From Actinoalloteichus caeruleus DSM 43889 (GTDB taxonomy: Bacteria; Actinomycetota; Actinomycetes; Mycobacteriales; Pseudonocardiaceae): DNA of 64,000 nucleotides. Made by a program: the position numbers and the translations under genes. The notes beneath the pieces were generated by a model. That model did not search any database. It was not told the origin of the DNA and saw nothing but the letters and a program-made list of their open reading frames with translations. The first letter of the stretch is position 1; each line of letters starts with the position of its first letter. The stretch lies in assembly GCF_000429185.2 (NCBI RefSeq), contig NZ_AUBJ02000001.1, positions 4,650,001 through 4,714,000 of the forward strand. The letters run 5' to 3'. Positions 10,097-19,147 of the stretch are shown piece by piece.

Positions 10097-10599
10097 GCGC
10101 GGCGGAGCGGTTGGCGGCGGCCAAGGGCCGCCTGGCTGGGATCACGAAGGAGCACGGTGACCGGCGTGCCCTCCTCGAACGTCGGGTGACGGAGAGCCGG
10201 GAGAAGCTGCGGGAGCAGACCCAGCAGCGTTTCGCGCACGCGGCGGCCGTGGCCAAGCGGCTGCACGAGAGCGCGGTGCGGCGGAAGGAGGCCGGCGGCT
10301 GGGACACCTCCGCCGCGACCCAGCGGGGCGGTGGCGGGGAGTTCGCCTTCGGCCCGGAGGACGAGGAACCCACGTCGGACCAGTACGGCGGGGCGCCCGT
10401 CGGGCACCCGCCGGCGCGTCCGGCCGCCGAGCCGGCCCCGGCTCCGGAGCCCCGGCGGCCGGACGTCCCGGTCGCCGGCCCGGCCGCGCCGTCACCCGGT
10501 GCCCCCCGGCCAGGCCTGGGCGGGCCGCCCCTGACGTCCCGGCGGCGGCGTGACGACGACGAGGACGAGGACTACTCGGAGGGCGGCTGGCTGCACTGA
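10093..10599 (+). CDS. Acidic-tailed ESX-associated protein (168 aa)
   Basis: The first 70 residues are a charged coiled-coil-like helix (MSAAERLAAAKGRLAGITKE), followed by a Pro/Ala-rich disordered linker and an acidic end, DDDEDEDYSEGGWLH. The tail resembles that of the protein at 1579-1956. It is the last gene of the operon that begins at 6529. Family not recognised; a cytosolic chaperone or adaptor for the large upstream protein is one possibility. Confidence 0.72.
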   Translation: MSAAERLAAAKGRLAGITKEHGDRRALLERRVTESREKLREQTQQRFAHAAAVAKRLHESAVRRKEAGGWDTSAATQRGGGGEFAFGPEDEEPTSDQYGGAPVGHPPARPAAEPAPAPEPRRPDVPVAGPAAPSPGAPRPGLGGPPLTSRRRRDDDEDEDYSEGGWLH

Positions 10600-11059
10600 T
10601 CGGCCAGGCCGGGGCGCGCTGGTGTCCCGGCCGTCCCGCCGGGGCCGGGTCCCGGTCGTGCGGTGTCGGGACGTCGGGTGGCCGCCGGGGAACCCGGCGA
10701 GCTGTGGCAGGGGCGCCCTCGGCGCCCCACCCGACATGGCCGGGGTGGTCTCCCGCCCATCGCCGTGGTGGGCGGTCCGTGGGAGTGCCCGGCGAGCGGC
10801 GGCCGCCGTCCCGGCGCCCCGCCCTGCCCCTGGGAGCTCGGGCGGAGGTCGGTGGTCCCCGCCCACCACCGGGAACCGTCGCCCACGGGTGCCGGCGTCA
10901 GGGACCACAGCCGCCCGCCCCGGCGCCGGGCCGGTCGGCACCCGTCAGTCACGTACCCGTGCCCCGCGCCCGTCAGGCGCCCCGCGATGGCGCGAGCCCG
11001 GCTGGGAGGTGGAGCCCTTCCCGGTCCGGCCCGCCCGGCTGGGCGGCGGTGGAGGCGGG
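10600..11059. other. Non-coding stretch between convergent operons
   Basis: About 460 bases of GC-rich sequence between two convergent genes. No gene, strong hairpin or repeat recognised. Confidence 0.45.
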
Positions 11060-11887
11060 TCAGGCGGGGAGACGGCCCCGGTCCTGCCGCCGGCCACGGC
11101 TGTAGTCGAGGGTCGCGCCCTTCACCTCGGTCTCCAACAGCGTGTCGTAGCGCCGGTCGTCGGTGAGCACGCGGAGCAGGAAGGCGGTGGTCAGGGCCTT
11201 CACCAGGTCCGCGTGTTGGCGCCGGGGCCGGCCGTCCATCAACAGGTCCGTCCAGTGGCGACCCTCGGCGAAGGTCAGGTGGTTGGCCTTGCGCACGGTG
11301 CGTAGCTGCACCGGGCCCTTCCAGCCGTGCGAGACGGGCTCGGCCATCGCCACGGGGGGAGCGATCCGGTCCTCCTCGGCGGCCAGGTGCAGCGCCGGCG
11401 CCCCGCAGTCCCGCGCCGCGTTGATCGCCGAGGGCCGCGTCTCGGTGACGGCCAGGGTGACGACGGCCCTGATCTCCGGCCAGTTCGCCGCCGCGAGCAC
11501 GGCCGCGCCCGCGCCGAACGAGTGCCCCACCACTCCCATCCGGTCGGGGTCGACGCTGATGTCCCCGGTGCCCAGCCGCACCTTCGCGCACACCTCCAGC
11601 GCGGTGTGGAGGTCGGCGGCGAAGAGCCGGTGCGAGGGCAGCAATCCCTGGTGGGTGGCGGGGGCGGCGACCACGAAGCCCCAGGAGGCCAGGTGGCGGA
11701 GCAGGTCGCGGTAGCGGCGGGTCGGCTGCATCCACCCGTGCCCGAAGGCGACCGCCGGAAGGCCCAGCCCCTGCCGTGGTGTGACGACCGTCCCCGGCAG
11801 TCCGACCAGCGCGAGGTCCCCGCGCAGCACGCCGTGCGGTCCTGGCTGGCTGAGTTCGGCGATCAGCTTCTTGGCAAAGCGGGCCAT
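11060..11887 (-). CDS. Alpha/beta hydrolase (dienelactone hydrolase/PAF acetylhydrolase-like)
   Basis: 275 residues from the ATG at 11887; the frame is open further upstream but that part (MTALASPTRRRDASDR) looks non-coding. The nucleophile elbow GHSFGAG has its Ser near residue 123. The oxyanion region FGHGWMQPT, an acid after the sixth strand (AAEEDRIAPP) and a catalytic His in KANHLTFAEGRHW are visible. There is no signal peptide. The substrate cannot be named. It is divergent from glmS, with about 170 bases between their starts. Confidence 0.82.
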   Translation of the reverse strand: MARFAKKLIAELSQPGPHGVLRGDLALVGLPGTVVTPRQGLGLPAVAFGHGWMQPTRRYRDLLRHLASWGFVVAAPATHQGLLPSHRLFAADLHTALEVCAKVRLGTGDISVDPDRMGVVGHSFGAGAAVLAAANWPEIRAVVTLAVTETRPSAINAARDCGAPALHLAAEEDRIAPPVAMAEPVSHGWKGPVQLRTVRKANHLTFAEGRHWTDLLMDGRPRRQHADLVKALTTAFLLRVLTDDRRYDTLLETEVKGATLDYSRGRRQDRGRLPA

Positions 11888-12037
11888 GAGGGGCGACGGT
11901 AGTCGATGATCGACGCTTCCGGGCAGTCGCGCCCCACCTGACAGCCACCTCACTCGATCCGAGGCATCGCGGCGGCGGGTCGGCGACGCGAGCGCCGTCA
12001 CCCGAGGGGCTGACCGGTCCGGTGACGGAGTGTTGGC

Positions 12038-12054
12038 TAGCTACCCTGTTCGGC
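12038..12054 (+). promoter_or_regulatory. Leaderless promoter of glmS
   Basis: A -10 hexamer TACCCT (12042-12047) ends seven bases before the GTG codon that fits the GlmS N-terminus, so transcription should begin at or next to the start codon. The -35 region is weak. Confidence 0.5.
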
Positions 12055-13926
12055 GTGTGCGGAATCGTGGGATACGTCGGGAACAAGCAGGCGCTTGACG
12101 TGGTGCTCGACGGCTTGCGCCGTCTCGAGTACCGCGGTTACGACTCGTCCGGGGTCGCGGTGCTTGACGGGGCCGGCGGCCTGGCGGTCGAGCGGCGAGC
12201 CGGCCAGCTGGGCAACCTGGAGGCCCGGCTCGACGAGGTCGGGCGGGACAGCCTGCGCGGGACCGCCGGCATGGGCCACACCCGGTGGGCCACGCACGGC
12301 GCCCCCACCGACCGCAACGCCCACCCCCACGTCGACACCACCGGTCGGGTGGCGGTGGTGCACAACGGCATCATCGAGAACTTCGGCGTGCTCCGTGCCG
12401 AGCTGGAGCGGTCCGGTGTCGAGCTGGCCAGTGACACCGACACCGAGACGACCGCGCACCTCATCGCCAGGGCGTACGACGGCGTCGACGACCACGGCAC
12501 GGCGGGTGACCTGGCGGCCAGCGTCCGCGCCGTCTGCCGCCGGTTGGAGGGCGCCTTCACCCTCGTCGTGACGCACGCCGACGTGCCGGGACGCGTCATC
12601 GCGGCCCGGCGGTCCTCCCCGCTGGTGGTGGGCGTGGGGGAGGGCGAGACCTTCGTGGCCTCCGACGTGGCCGCCTTCATCGAACACACGCGGGACGCCG
12701 TCGAGCTGGGCCAGGACCAGGTGGTGGAGATCGACGACGCGGGGTACCGGGTCACCGACTTCCACGGCGTGGACGTCGAGACCCGCCCCTTCCACGTCGA
12801 CTGGGACATGGACGCCGCCGAGAAGGGCGGCCACGAGTACTTCATGCTCAAGGAGATCGAGGAGCAGCCCGAGGCGCTCGCCAACACCCTGCGCGGCCAC
12901 TTCGTGGACGGCAGGGTCGTGCTGGACGAGCAGCGGCTCGCCGACCAGGACCTCCGCGACATCGACAAGGTGTTCGTCGTGGCCTGCGGCTCCGCGTACC
13001 ACTCCGGGCTGGTCGCCAAGTACGCCATCGAGCACTGGTGCCGCTTGCCGGTCGAGGTCGAGCTGGCCAGCGAGTTCCGCTACCGGGACCCGGTGCTCGA
13101 CCGGGACACCCTGGTCGTCGCCGTCTCCCAGTCGGGTGAGACCGCCGACACCCTGGAGGCGATCCGCCACGCCCGGGAGCAGAAGGCCCGGGTGCTCGCG
13201 GTGTGCAACACCAACGGCGCCCAGATCCCCCGGGAGTCCGACGCGGTGCTGTACACGCACGCGGGCCCGGAGATCGGCGTGGCCTCCACGAAGGCCTTCC
13301 TCGCGCAGGTCGCCGCCAACTACCTCGTGGGTCTGGCCCTGGCCTCGGCACGCGGGACCAAGTACCCGGACGAGGTCGCGCGGGAGTTCGCGGAGCTGGA
13401 GGCCATGCCCCAGGCGGTGTCCACGGTGCTGGGCACCGCTCCCCAGGTGCGGGAGCTGGCGCGGGACCTGGCCACCGCGAAGGCCGTCCTCTTCCTCGGG
13501 AGGCACGTCGGCTACCCGGTGGCCCTGGAGGGCGCGCTCAAGCTCAAGGAACTCGCCTACATGCACGCGGAGGGCTTCGCGGCCGGGGAACTGAAGCACG
13601 GCCCCATCGCCCTGATCGAGGAGGGGCTTCCCGTCGTCGTGGTCATGCCCTCCCCCAAGGGGCGGGCGGTGCTGCACTCGAAGCTGCTGTCGAACATCCG
13701 CGAGATCCAGGCGCGGGGGGCGCGCACGATCGTCATCGCGGAGGAGGGCGACGACACCGTGCGCCCCTTCGCCGACCACCTCATCGAGATCCCGGCCGTG
13801 CCGACCCTCCTCCAGCCGTTGGTGTCGACGATCCCGCTCCAGGTGCTGGCGGCGGAGATCGCCCGCGCCAAGGGGTACGACGTCGACAAGCCCCGCAACC
13901 TCGCGAAGTCGGTCACCGTGGAGTGA
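12055..13926 (+). CDS. glmS: Glutamine--fructose-6-phosphate aminotransferase
   Basis: 623 residues. It makes glucosamine-6-phosphate from fructose-6-phosphate and glutamine, the entry step to UDP-GlcNAc. The GTG at 12055 is chosen because it gives MCGIVGYVG, leaving Cys2 as the N-terminal nucleophile of the glutaminase domain; an open extension from 12022 would bury it. HTRWATHG and the two SIS domains (VACGSAYHSG, SQSGETADTLEA) follow, then the conserved end DKPRNLAKSVTVE. No glmS ribozyme is present upstream. Confidence 0.97.
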   Translation: MCGIVGYVGNKQALDVVLDGLRRLEYRGYDSSGVAVLDGAGGLAVERRAGQLGNLEARLDEVGRDSLRGTAGMGHTRWATHGAPTDRNAHPHVDTTGRVAVVHNGIIENFGVLRAELERSGVELASDTDTETTAHLIARAYDGVDDHGTAGDLAASVRAVCRRLEGAFTLVVTHADVPGRVIAARRSSPLVVGVGEGETFVASDVAAFIEHTRDAVELGQDQVVEIDDAGYRVTDFHGVDVETRPFHVDWDMDAAEKGGHEYFMLKEIEEQPEALANTLRGHFVDGRVVLDEQRLADQDLRDIDKVFVVACGSAYHSGLVAKYAIEHWCRLPVEVELASEFRYRDPVLDRDTLVVAVSQSGETADTLEAIRHAREQKARVLAVCNTNGAQIPRESDAVLYTHAGPEIGVASTKAFLAQVAANYLVGLALASARGTKYPDEVAREFAELEAMPQAVSTVLGTAPQVRELARDLATAKAVLFLGRHVGYPVALEGALKLKELAYMHAEGFAAGELKHGPIALIEEGLPVVVVMPSPKGRAVLHSKLLSNIREIQARGARTIVIAEEGDDTVRPFADHLIEIPAVPTLLQPLVSTIPLQVLAAEIARAKGYDVDKPRNLAKSVTVE

Positions 13927-14114
13927 CCTCGCGCTCGGTGGGTCGCGGGGTCGCCCGGCGGGGCTGGCCCGATCCCCTCGCCCTGCGCGAGGCTGGACGC
14001 GGTGGGTGAGGACGGTGGTGCGCGGGTAGCCCCCGACCGGGGCGGTCCACGGGGGCGCTCCCCCACCTCGGCCGGGCCGTCCGGTCCGCCGAACTGCGGC
14101 CAGCGGGAGGGCAA

Positions 14115-15590
14115 GTGCGGGGTGCGTGGACGACGACGCGGGTTCGGGACGCCGAGGACCGGTTGCTGCGCCGGGTGCCGTCCGCCCGGCTGATGCGGCG
14201 CGCGGCGTACGGGGTCGCGGTGGAGGCGGCCGTGATGTTGCGGGCGCACACCGGAGGTACCAGCGGTCGACGTGTCGTGCTCCTCGTGGGTGCGGGCAAC
14301 AACGGCGGGGACGCGCTGTGGGCCGGCGCCTTCCTCCGCCGCCGTGGGGTGGACGTCACGGCGCTGCTGCTGGCTCCCGGCCGGGCCCACCCGGAAGGGC
14401 TGGCCGCCCTGCGCCGGACCGGCGGCCGAGTGGTGGAGGTCGGGGACCACGACGAGGTGACCGCCGTGGCCCCCCGCCTGGCCGCCGCCGATCTGGCGGT
14501 GGACGGGATCGTCGGGATCTCCGCGTCCGGGCCGTTGCGACCGGTCGCCGCCGAGGTGGTCTCGCGGCTGTCCTGCCCGGTCCTCGCGGTCGACCTCCCC
14601 AGCGGCGTCGACCCGGACACCGGAGCGGTGCCCGGGCCCGCGGTGCGGGCCACCGCCACCGTCACCTTCGGTGCGCGCAAACCCCTGCACCTCCTCGGCC
14701 CGGGAAGCGAACACGTCGGGGAGCTGCGGGTCGTCGACATCGGTCTCGGCCCGGAGCTGGGTGAGCCGGACCTCCGGGCGCTCGACCGGCACGACGTGGG
14801 GCTGGGCTGGCCGGTGCCCGGGCCGGCCGACGACAAGTACACGCAGGGCGTCGTCGGGGTGGCCGCCGGCTCCTCGGTGTTCCCCGGGGCGGCGGTGCTG
14901 GCGACGGGAGCGGCCGTCGCGGCGACCTCGGGCATGGTGCGCTACGCCGGACCGGCCGCGGACGCCGTGCGTTCCACCTGGCCGGAGGTGGTGGTCACCG
15001 GGTCGGTGGAGGACGCGGGGCGGGTGCAGGCCTGGGCCGCCGGACCGGGCATCGGGGTCGGTGAGACCGGGCGGAGGGTGTTGGAACAGGTCCTCGCGGC
15101 CGGGCTGCCGACGTGCCTGGACGCCGACGCGATCACGCTCCTGGCGCGGCACGAGGAACTGTGGGACCTCCACGACCCCGACACGACGTGGGTCCTGACC
15201 CCGCACGAGGGCGAGTTCACCCGCCTGGCCGGCGAGGTCGGCACGGACCGGGTGGACGCCGTCCGCCGGGCTGCGCGCCGGTTCCGCTGCGTGGTCCTGC
15301 TCAAGGGGAACACCACGGTCGTCGCGGACCCGGACGGCCACGTCCTGGTGAACCGCTCGACCTCGTCCTGGGTCTCGACCGCGGGGTCGGGGGACGTGCT
15401 GACCGGGATGATCGGTGCCCTGCTGGCCTCGGGGGCGGAACCAGCGCTCGCCGCCGCCTGGGCGGCCAGCGCCCACGAACTGGCCGGGGAACTCGCGGCG
15501 CGAGGAGCGCCGATCGGGGCGTCCGCGCTGGTCCCCTCGGTGTCCGAGGCGATCCGGGTGCTGCGGCGTTCCGCCGGACTGCTGCCGTGA
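14115..15590 (+). CDS. nnr: Bifunctional NAD(P)H-hydrate epimerase / ADP-dependent dehydratase
   Basis: 491 residues, GTG start. It repairs damaged NADHX/NADPHX. The N-terminal half is the epimerase domain (VGAGNNGGDALWAGAFLRRRG and AVDLPSGVDPDTG), the C-terminal half the ribokinase-like dehydratase with TPHEGEFTRLAG, LKGNTTVVADPDG and the nucleotide motif STAGSGDVLTGMIGA. It lies between glmS and alr as in mycobacteria (Rv3433c). Confidence 0.94.
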   Translation: MRGAWTTTRVRDAEDRLLRRVPSARLMRRAAYGVAVEAAVMLRAHTGGTSGRRVVLLVGAGNNGGDALWAGAFLRRRGVDVTALLLAPGRAHPEGLAALRRTGGRVVEVGDHDEVTAVAPRLAAADLAVDGIVGISASGPLRPVAAEVVSRLSCPVLAVDLPSGVDPDTGAVPGPAVRATATVTFGARKPLHLLGPGSEHVGELRVVDIGLGPELGEPDLRALDRHDVGLGWPVPGPADDKYTQGVVGVAAGSSVFPGAAVLATGAAVAATSGMVRYAGPAADAVRSTWPEVVVTGSVEDAGRVQAWAAGPGIGVGETGRRVLEQVLAAGLPTCLDADAITLLARHEELWDLHDPDTTWVLTPHEGEFTRLAGEVGTDRVDAVRRAARRFRCVVLLKGNTTVVADPDGHVLVNRSTSSWVSTAGSGDVLTGMIGALLASGAEPALAAAWAASAHELAGELAARGAPIGASALVPSVSEAIRVLRRSAGLLP

Positions 15591-15661
15591 CTCCAGCGGT
15601 CGCCCCGAACCCGGCCCGCCTGCCGGGACCCGGCTCCTCGTCGTGACACCATGGAGTCGTC

Positions 15662-16849
15662 ATGAGCGCAGAACAGGACGCGCCACTGTCCCGGGCGGAC
15701 GTGGTGGTGGACACGGCGGCCATCCAGCACAACGTCGAGTTGCTGGTCGCCATCGCGGCCCGGTCGGGCGCCGGGACCATGGCCGTGGTCAAGGCCGACG
15801 GGTACGGGCACGGCGCGGTCGCGGCGGCGCGGGCGGCCCTGCGCGGTGGGGCTGGCTGGCTGGGTGTGCGGTCCCAGGACGAGGCCCTGCACCTGCGGGC
15901 GCATGGCCTGACGGCCCCGGTGCTGTGCTGGCTGCACCTGCCCGGGGAGACGTTCACCGAGGCCGTCCGGGCCGACATCGACCTGTCCGTGGCCACCCTC
16001 GACACCCTGCGGGCGGTGATCGCCGCCGCCGCGGAGGTGGGCGGCGCGGCCCGCATCCACCTCAAGATCGACACCGGGTTGTCCCGGGGTGGTGCCACCG
16101 AGGAGGACTGGCCGGCCCTCGTGGGCGCGGCGGCGGACGCCGAACGCGCGGGCCTGGTCCGGGTCGTGGCCGTCTGGTCGCACCTCGCCTGCGCGGACGA
16201 ACCCCACCACCCCTCCATCGACCGCCAGGCGGAACGGTTCCAGGACGCGTACCGAACGGCCAGGGCCGCCGGGCTCGACCCCATCCGGCACCTGGCGAAC
16301 TCCCCAGCGACGTTGACCCGGCCCGACCTGCACTTCGAGCTCGTGCGCCCCGGGATCGCGATCTACGGTCTCAACCCGGTGCCCGAGGCCGCGACACCTC
16401 CGCTGCGGCCGGCGATGACCTTCCGGTCGGTGGTGGCCCTGGTCAAACGGGTCCGGGCCGGGGAGTCGGTGTCCTACGGGCACACGTGGACCGCCGAGCG
16501 GGACACGACGCTGGCCCTCGTCCCGGTCGGGTACGCCGACGGCGTGCCCAGGGCGGTCTCCGGGCGGATGTCGGTGTGGCTGGCCGGCAGACGTCGCCCC
16601 ATCGCGGGTCGGGTCTGCATGGACCAGTTCGTGGTCGACTGCGGTGACGACGCGGTGTCCGAGGGAACCGAGGTGGTGCTCTTCGGGCCGGGGGACCACG
16701 GAGAACCCACCGCGAGTGAGTGGGCGGACGCCATCGGCACCATCAACTACGAGATCGTGACCGGGATGTACCGGCCGCGAGGCCACCGGTTCGAGGTCAC
16801 CGGCGCCCCGCACCCGGTGCGGGCCGTCCGCGAGGAGCGTCGCCGGTGA
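15662..16849 (+). CDS. alr: Alanine racemase
   Basis: 395 residues, full length. PLP-dependent interconversion of L- and D-alanine for peptidoglycan. The cofactor Lys is residue 44 in VVKADGYGHGAV; the second catalytic residue, Tyr, is in SYGHTWTAERDT; the domain-2 motif RVCMDQFVVDCG is present. Its stop overlaps the GTG of the downstream hydrolase by four bases. Confidence 0.96.
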   Translation: MSAEQDAPLSRADVVVDTAAIQHNVELLVAIAARSGAGTMAVVKADGYGHGAVAAARAALRGGAGWLGVRSQDEALHLRAHGLTAPVLCWLHLPGETFTEAVRADIDLSVATLDTLRAVIAAAAEVGGAARIHLKIDTGLSRGGATEEDWPALVGAAADAERAGLVRVVAVWSHLACADEPHHPSIDRQAERFQDAYRTARAAGLDPIRHLANSPATLTRPDLHFELVRPGIAIYGLNPVPEAATPPLRPAMTFRSVVALVKRVRAGESVSYGHTWTAERDTTLALVPVGYADGVPRAVSGRMSVWLAGRRRPIAGRVCMDQFVVDCGDDAVSEGTEVVLFGPGDHGEPTASEWADAIGTINYEIVTGMYRPRGHRFEVTGAPHPVRAVREERRR

Positions 16850-17934
16850 GGCCCTGGCAGGTGGTCGGCATGGTCGGCGGCGTGATCGGTGCCGCCCTCG
16901 GCGGTGCGGTGGTGGGCGCCGCCGCCCAGAGCGCCAGGTTCGCCGCGTTGCGGGAACGCGGTGAGCTCGCCGAGCTCGGGGTGTCGCCGGCCGACCGCGA
17001 GTACACCGTCGCCGCCGACGACGGGCTGCCGCTGGCGGTCGAGGAGATCGACCCGGTCGGTGGCGGGGCCGAGGTCACCGTGGTCCTCGTGCACGGGTAC
17101 GTGGTCGACCGCCGGTGTTGGCACTTCCAGCGGCGGGACCTGCCGGAGTCGGAGTCACCGAGGGTGCGGCTGGTGCTCTACGACCAGCGCAGCCACGGCC
17201 GCTCCGGCCGGGGTCGCCGCGACTCCGCCACCATCGAGCAGCTGGGCAGGGACCTGGCCGCGGTGCTGCGGGTCGCGGCGCCCACCGGCCCGGTGGTCCT
17301 GGTGGGCCACTCGATGGGCGGCATGACGGTGATGGCCCTGGCCGAACAGCAACCGGAACTCTTCGGGGAACTGGTCAGGGGGGTGGCCCTGGTGGGTACC
17401 GCGGCCGGGGACGTGGGCAAGAGCGGCCTGCCGAGGACGTTGCTCTCCCGCCGCAACCCGGTGACCCGGGGCCTCGGGAGGTTCGCCGACTGGCAGCCCG
17501 AGCTGTTGGAGGCGGCCCGTCGGGCCGGCAACCACCTCACCTGGGGAGCGACCCGCGCGGTGGCCTTCGGCGACAAGTCGGTGGACCCCGCGCTGGTGAA
17601 CCTGATGTACGACATGATCCAGGCGACGCCGATGCGGGTGTTCGCCGACTTCGTGGACACCTTCACCACCCACGACCGGGTGGCGGCCCTCAGCGGCCTG
17701 GCGCACTGCGAGACCCTCGTGCTGGCCGGGGACGCCGACCGGGTGACGCCCTTCTCCCACTCGGAGATCATCGCCGCGGAACTGCCGGACGCCGAGTTCG
17801 TCAGCGTCGCCGGTGCCGGCCACATGGTCATGTTGGAGCGCTCCGACCTGACCACCGAGGCGTTGCGCGGGTTGATCCGCCGGGTGGTGGAGAACCGGGA
17901 GTCGCACCGCGGCCGGCAGCGGAGCGGTCGGTGA
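16846..17934 (+). CDS. Alpha/beta hydrolase with N-terminal hydrophobic anchor
   Basis: 362 residues from the GTG overlapping the alr stop. It starts with a hydrophobic Gly/Ala segment (VVGMVGGVIGAALGGAVVGAAAQ) that could be a signal anchor. The hydrolase fold follows: VLVHGYVVDRRCWHFQ, nucleophile elbow GHSMGG with Ser near 156, acid in LAGDADRVTPF and His in GAGHMVMLE. An alr-hydrolase-tsaE order is common in actinobacteria, but the substrate is unknown. Confidence 0.88.
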   Translation: MRPWQVVGMVGGVIGAALGGAVVGAAAQSARFAALRERGELAELGVSPADREYTVAADDGLPLAVEEIDPVGGGAEVTVVLVHGYVVDRRCWHFQRRDLPESESPRVRLVLYDQRSHGRSGRGRRDSATIEQLGRDLAAVLRVAAPTGPVVLVGHSMGGMTVMALAEQQPELFGELVRGVALVGTAAGDVGKSGLPRTLLSRRNPVTRGLGRFADWQPELLEAARRAGNHLTWGATRAVAFGDKSVDPALVNLMYDMIQATPMRVFADFVDTFTTHDRVAALSGLAHCETLVLAGDADRVTPFSHSEIIAAELPDAEFVSVAGAGHMVMLERSDLTTEALRGLIRRVVENRESHRGRQRSGR

Positions 17935-18121
17935 CCCAGGCGCGGCGGGGTCCCGGGACGCGGTGGGTGTTGGAACGGGGGACATCGCTGGCGCGGCGTT
18001 CACCGCGGAGGCATGGTGGGTTCCACCGGATCGCCGACCACGACCGGCCGGCCCGGGCGTGGGCCCACCACCGGTACGGGACGGGCACACCTCTCGACCA
18101 GCACGAGGCACGGGAAGGCTG

Positions 18122-18643
18122 ATGAGCGACACGACGGGGACACGGACCGGCCACTGGTCGGTCGACCTGCCCACGCCCGAGGACACCGAGCGGCTGGGGC
18201 GACGCGTCGGCGAGGTGGCGCTGGCCGGCGACCTGATCCTGCTCGACGGGCCGCTGGGCGCCGGCAAGACCGTGTTCGCCCGTGGCGTCGCGGCGGCCCT
18301 CGGGGTGACGGGCCGGGTCACCTCGCCGACGTTCGTCATCGCCAGGGTGCACCGCCCGACCCCCGAGGGACGCGGGGTGCAGCTGGTCCACGTCGACGCC
18401 TACCGGCTGGGAGGGCTCGCCGAGCTGGAGGACCTGGACCTCGTCAGCGACCTCTCCGACAGCCTCGTCGTCGTGGAGTGGGGCGCCGGGACGGCGGAGC
18501 AGCTCGCCGAGGAGCACCTGCTGGTGCGGCTGCGGCGGCGGGACGACGACGTCCGACTGGCCACGCTGGTCCCGCACGGGGAGAGCTGGCAGCGTCGGCT
18601 GGCCGACCTGAATCCGCCCGACGGCAGCGGCCAGCGGAGCTGA
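18122..18643 (+). CDS. tsaE: tRNA t6A biosynthesis ATPase TsaE
   Basis: 173 residues from the ATG at 18122. A P-loop ATPase that drives turnover of the TsaB-TsaD complex making N6-threonylcarbamoyladenosine in tRNA. The Walker A is GPLGAGKT, followed by RVTSPTFVIARVH and the HVDAYRL motif, then EDLDLVSDLSDSLVVVEWG. In related genomes tsaB follows directly; here the island 18644-25197 separates them. Confidence 0.94.
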   Translation: MSDTTGTRTGHWSVDLPTPEDTERLGRRVGEVALAGDLILLDGPLGAGKTVFARGVAAALGVTGRVTSPTFVIARVHRPTPEGRGVQLVHVDAYRLGGLAELEDLDLVSDLSDSLVVVEWGAGTAEQLAEEHLLVRLRRRDDDVRLATLVPHGESWQRRLADLNPPDGSGQRS

Positions 18644-19147
18644 CTCCCGGTACCCCGTGTCCCGGGGGCGCGGTCGGATGGGCGGCCGGGGTGGACGCGC
18701 CCCGGTTGACGCCGCGGCTCCGCCCTGCCGGCGGTTGTCGTCTCGGGCTGCCCTGGCGTCCTCGGGGTCGTCGTGAAGCCCGGGCCGTGGGGGCGCCCCG
18801 GGCCGTCGAGGTCCGGGTGGGGTGCGTGCGACGCGCCGAGCCGGCGGGGGCTGGTCGGTGGCACGCCGAGGACGTCCAACTCGGGCGGCGGTGCCGGGGG
18901 CTCGGGGACGGCGTTCTGACCGCCGGAATCGACCTCCGCGTGGGCAGGGGCGGTGCGATGGGCGCATCTGCCTCCGGTGCGGGCTGACGACCGGTCGCAG
19001 GAGTCACCCAGGGGCGGGTGCGCCGCCGTCGAGCACCCACGCCCACGATCGACCGGCGCACTGGGCGCGGGGCCCGGGGGCGCGGGCGGCGGGACCGCCG
19101 AGCCGGCCGTCCGGCGTTCCGCTCGCGGGGCGGCCCGGACCTCGGCC
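18644..19147. other. Non-coding stretch after tsaE
   Basis: About 500 bases. Frames on both strands are open but of Arg/Pro/Gly shadow type. No gene, hairpin or repeat recognised. This marks the left edge of the accessory island. Confidence 0.45.

Noticed and set aside
6687-10373. Minus-strand frame of 1228 codons opposite the 1068-aa ESX protein
   Set aside because: Composition is Arg/Pro/Gly/Ala-rich throughout; the plus-strand gene has coupled starts and recognisable ESX features.
13557-15476. Minus-strand frame of 639 codons opposite nnr
   Set aside because: Shadow of a clear enzyme gene; no start site or motif.
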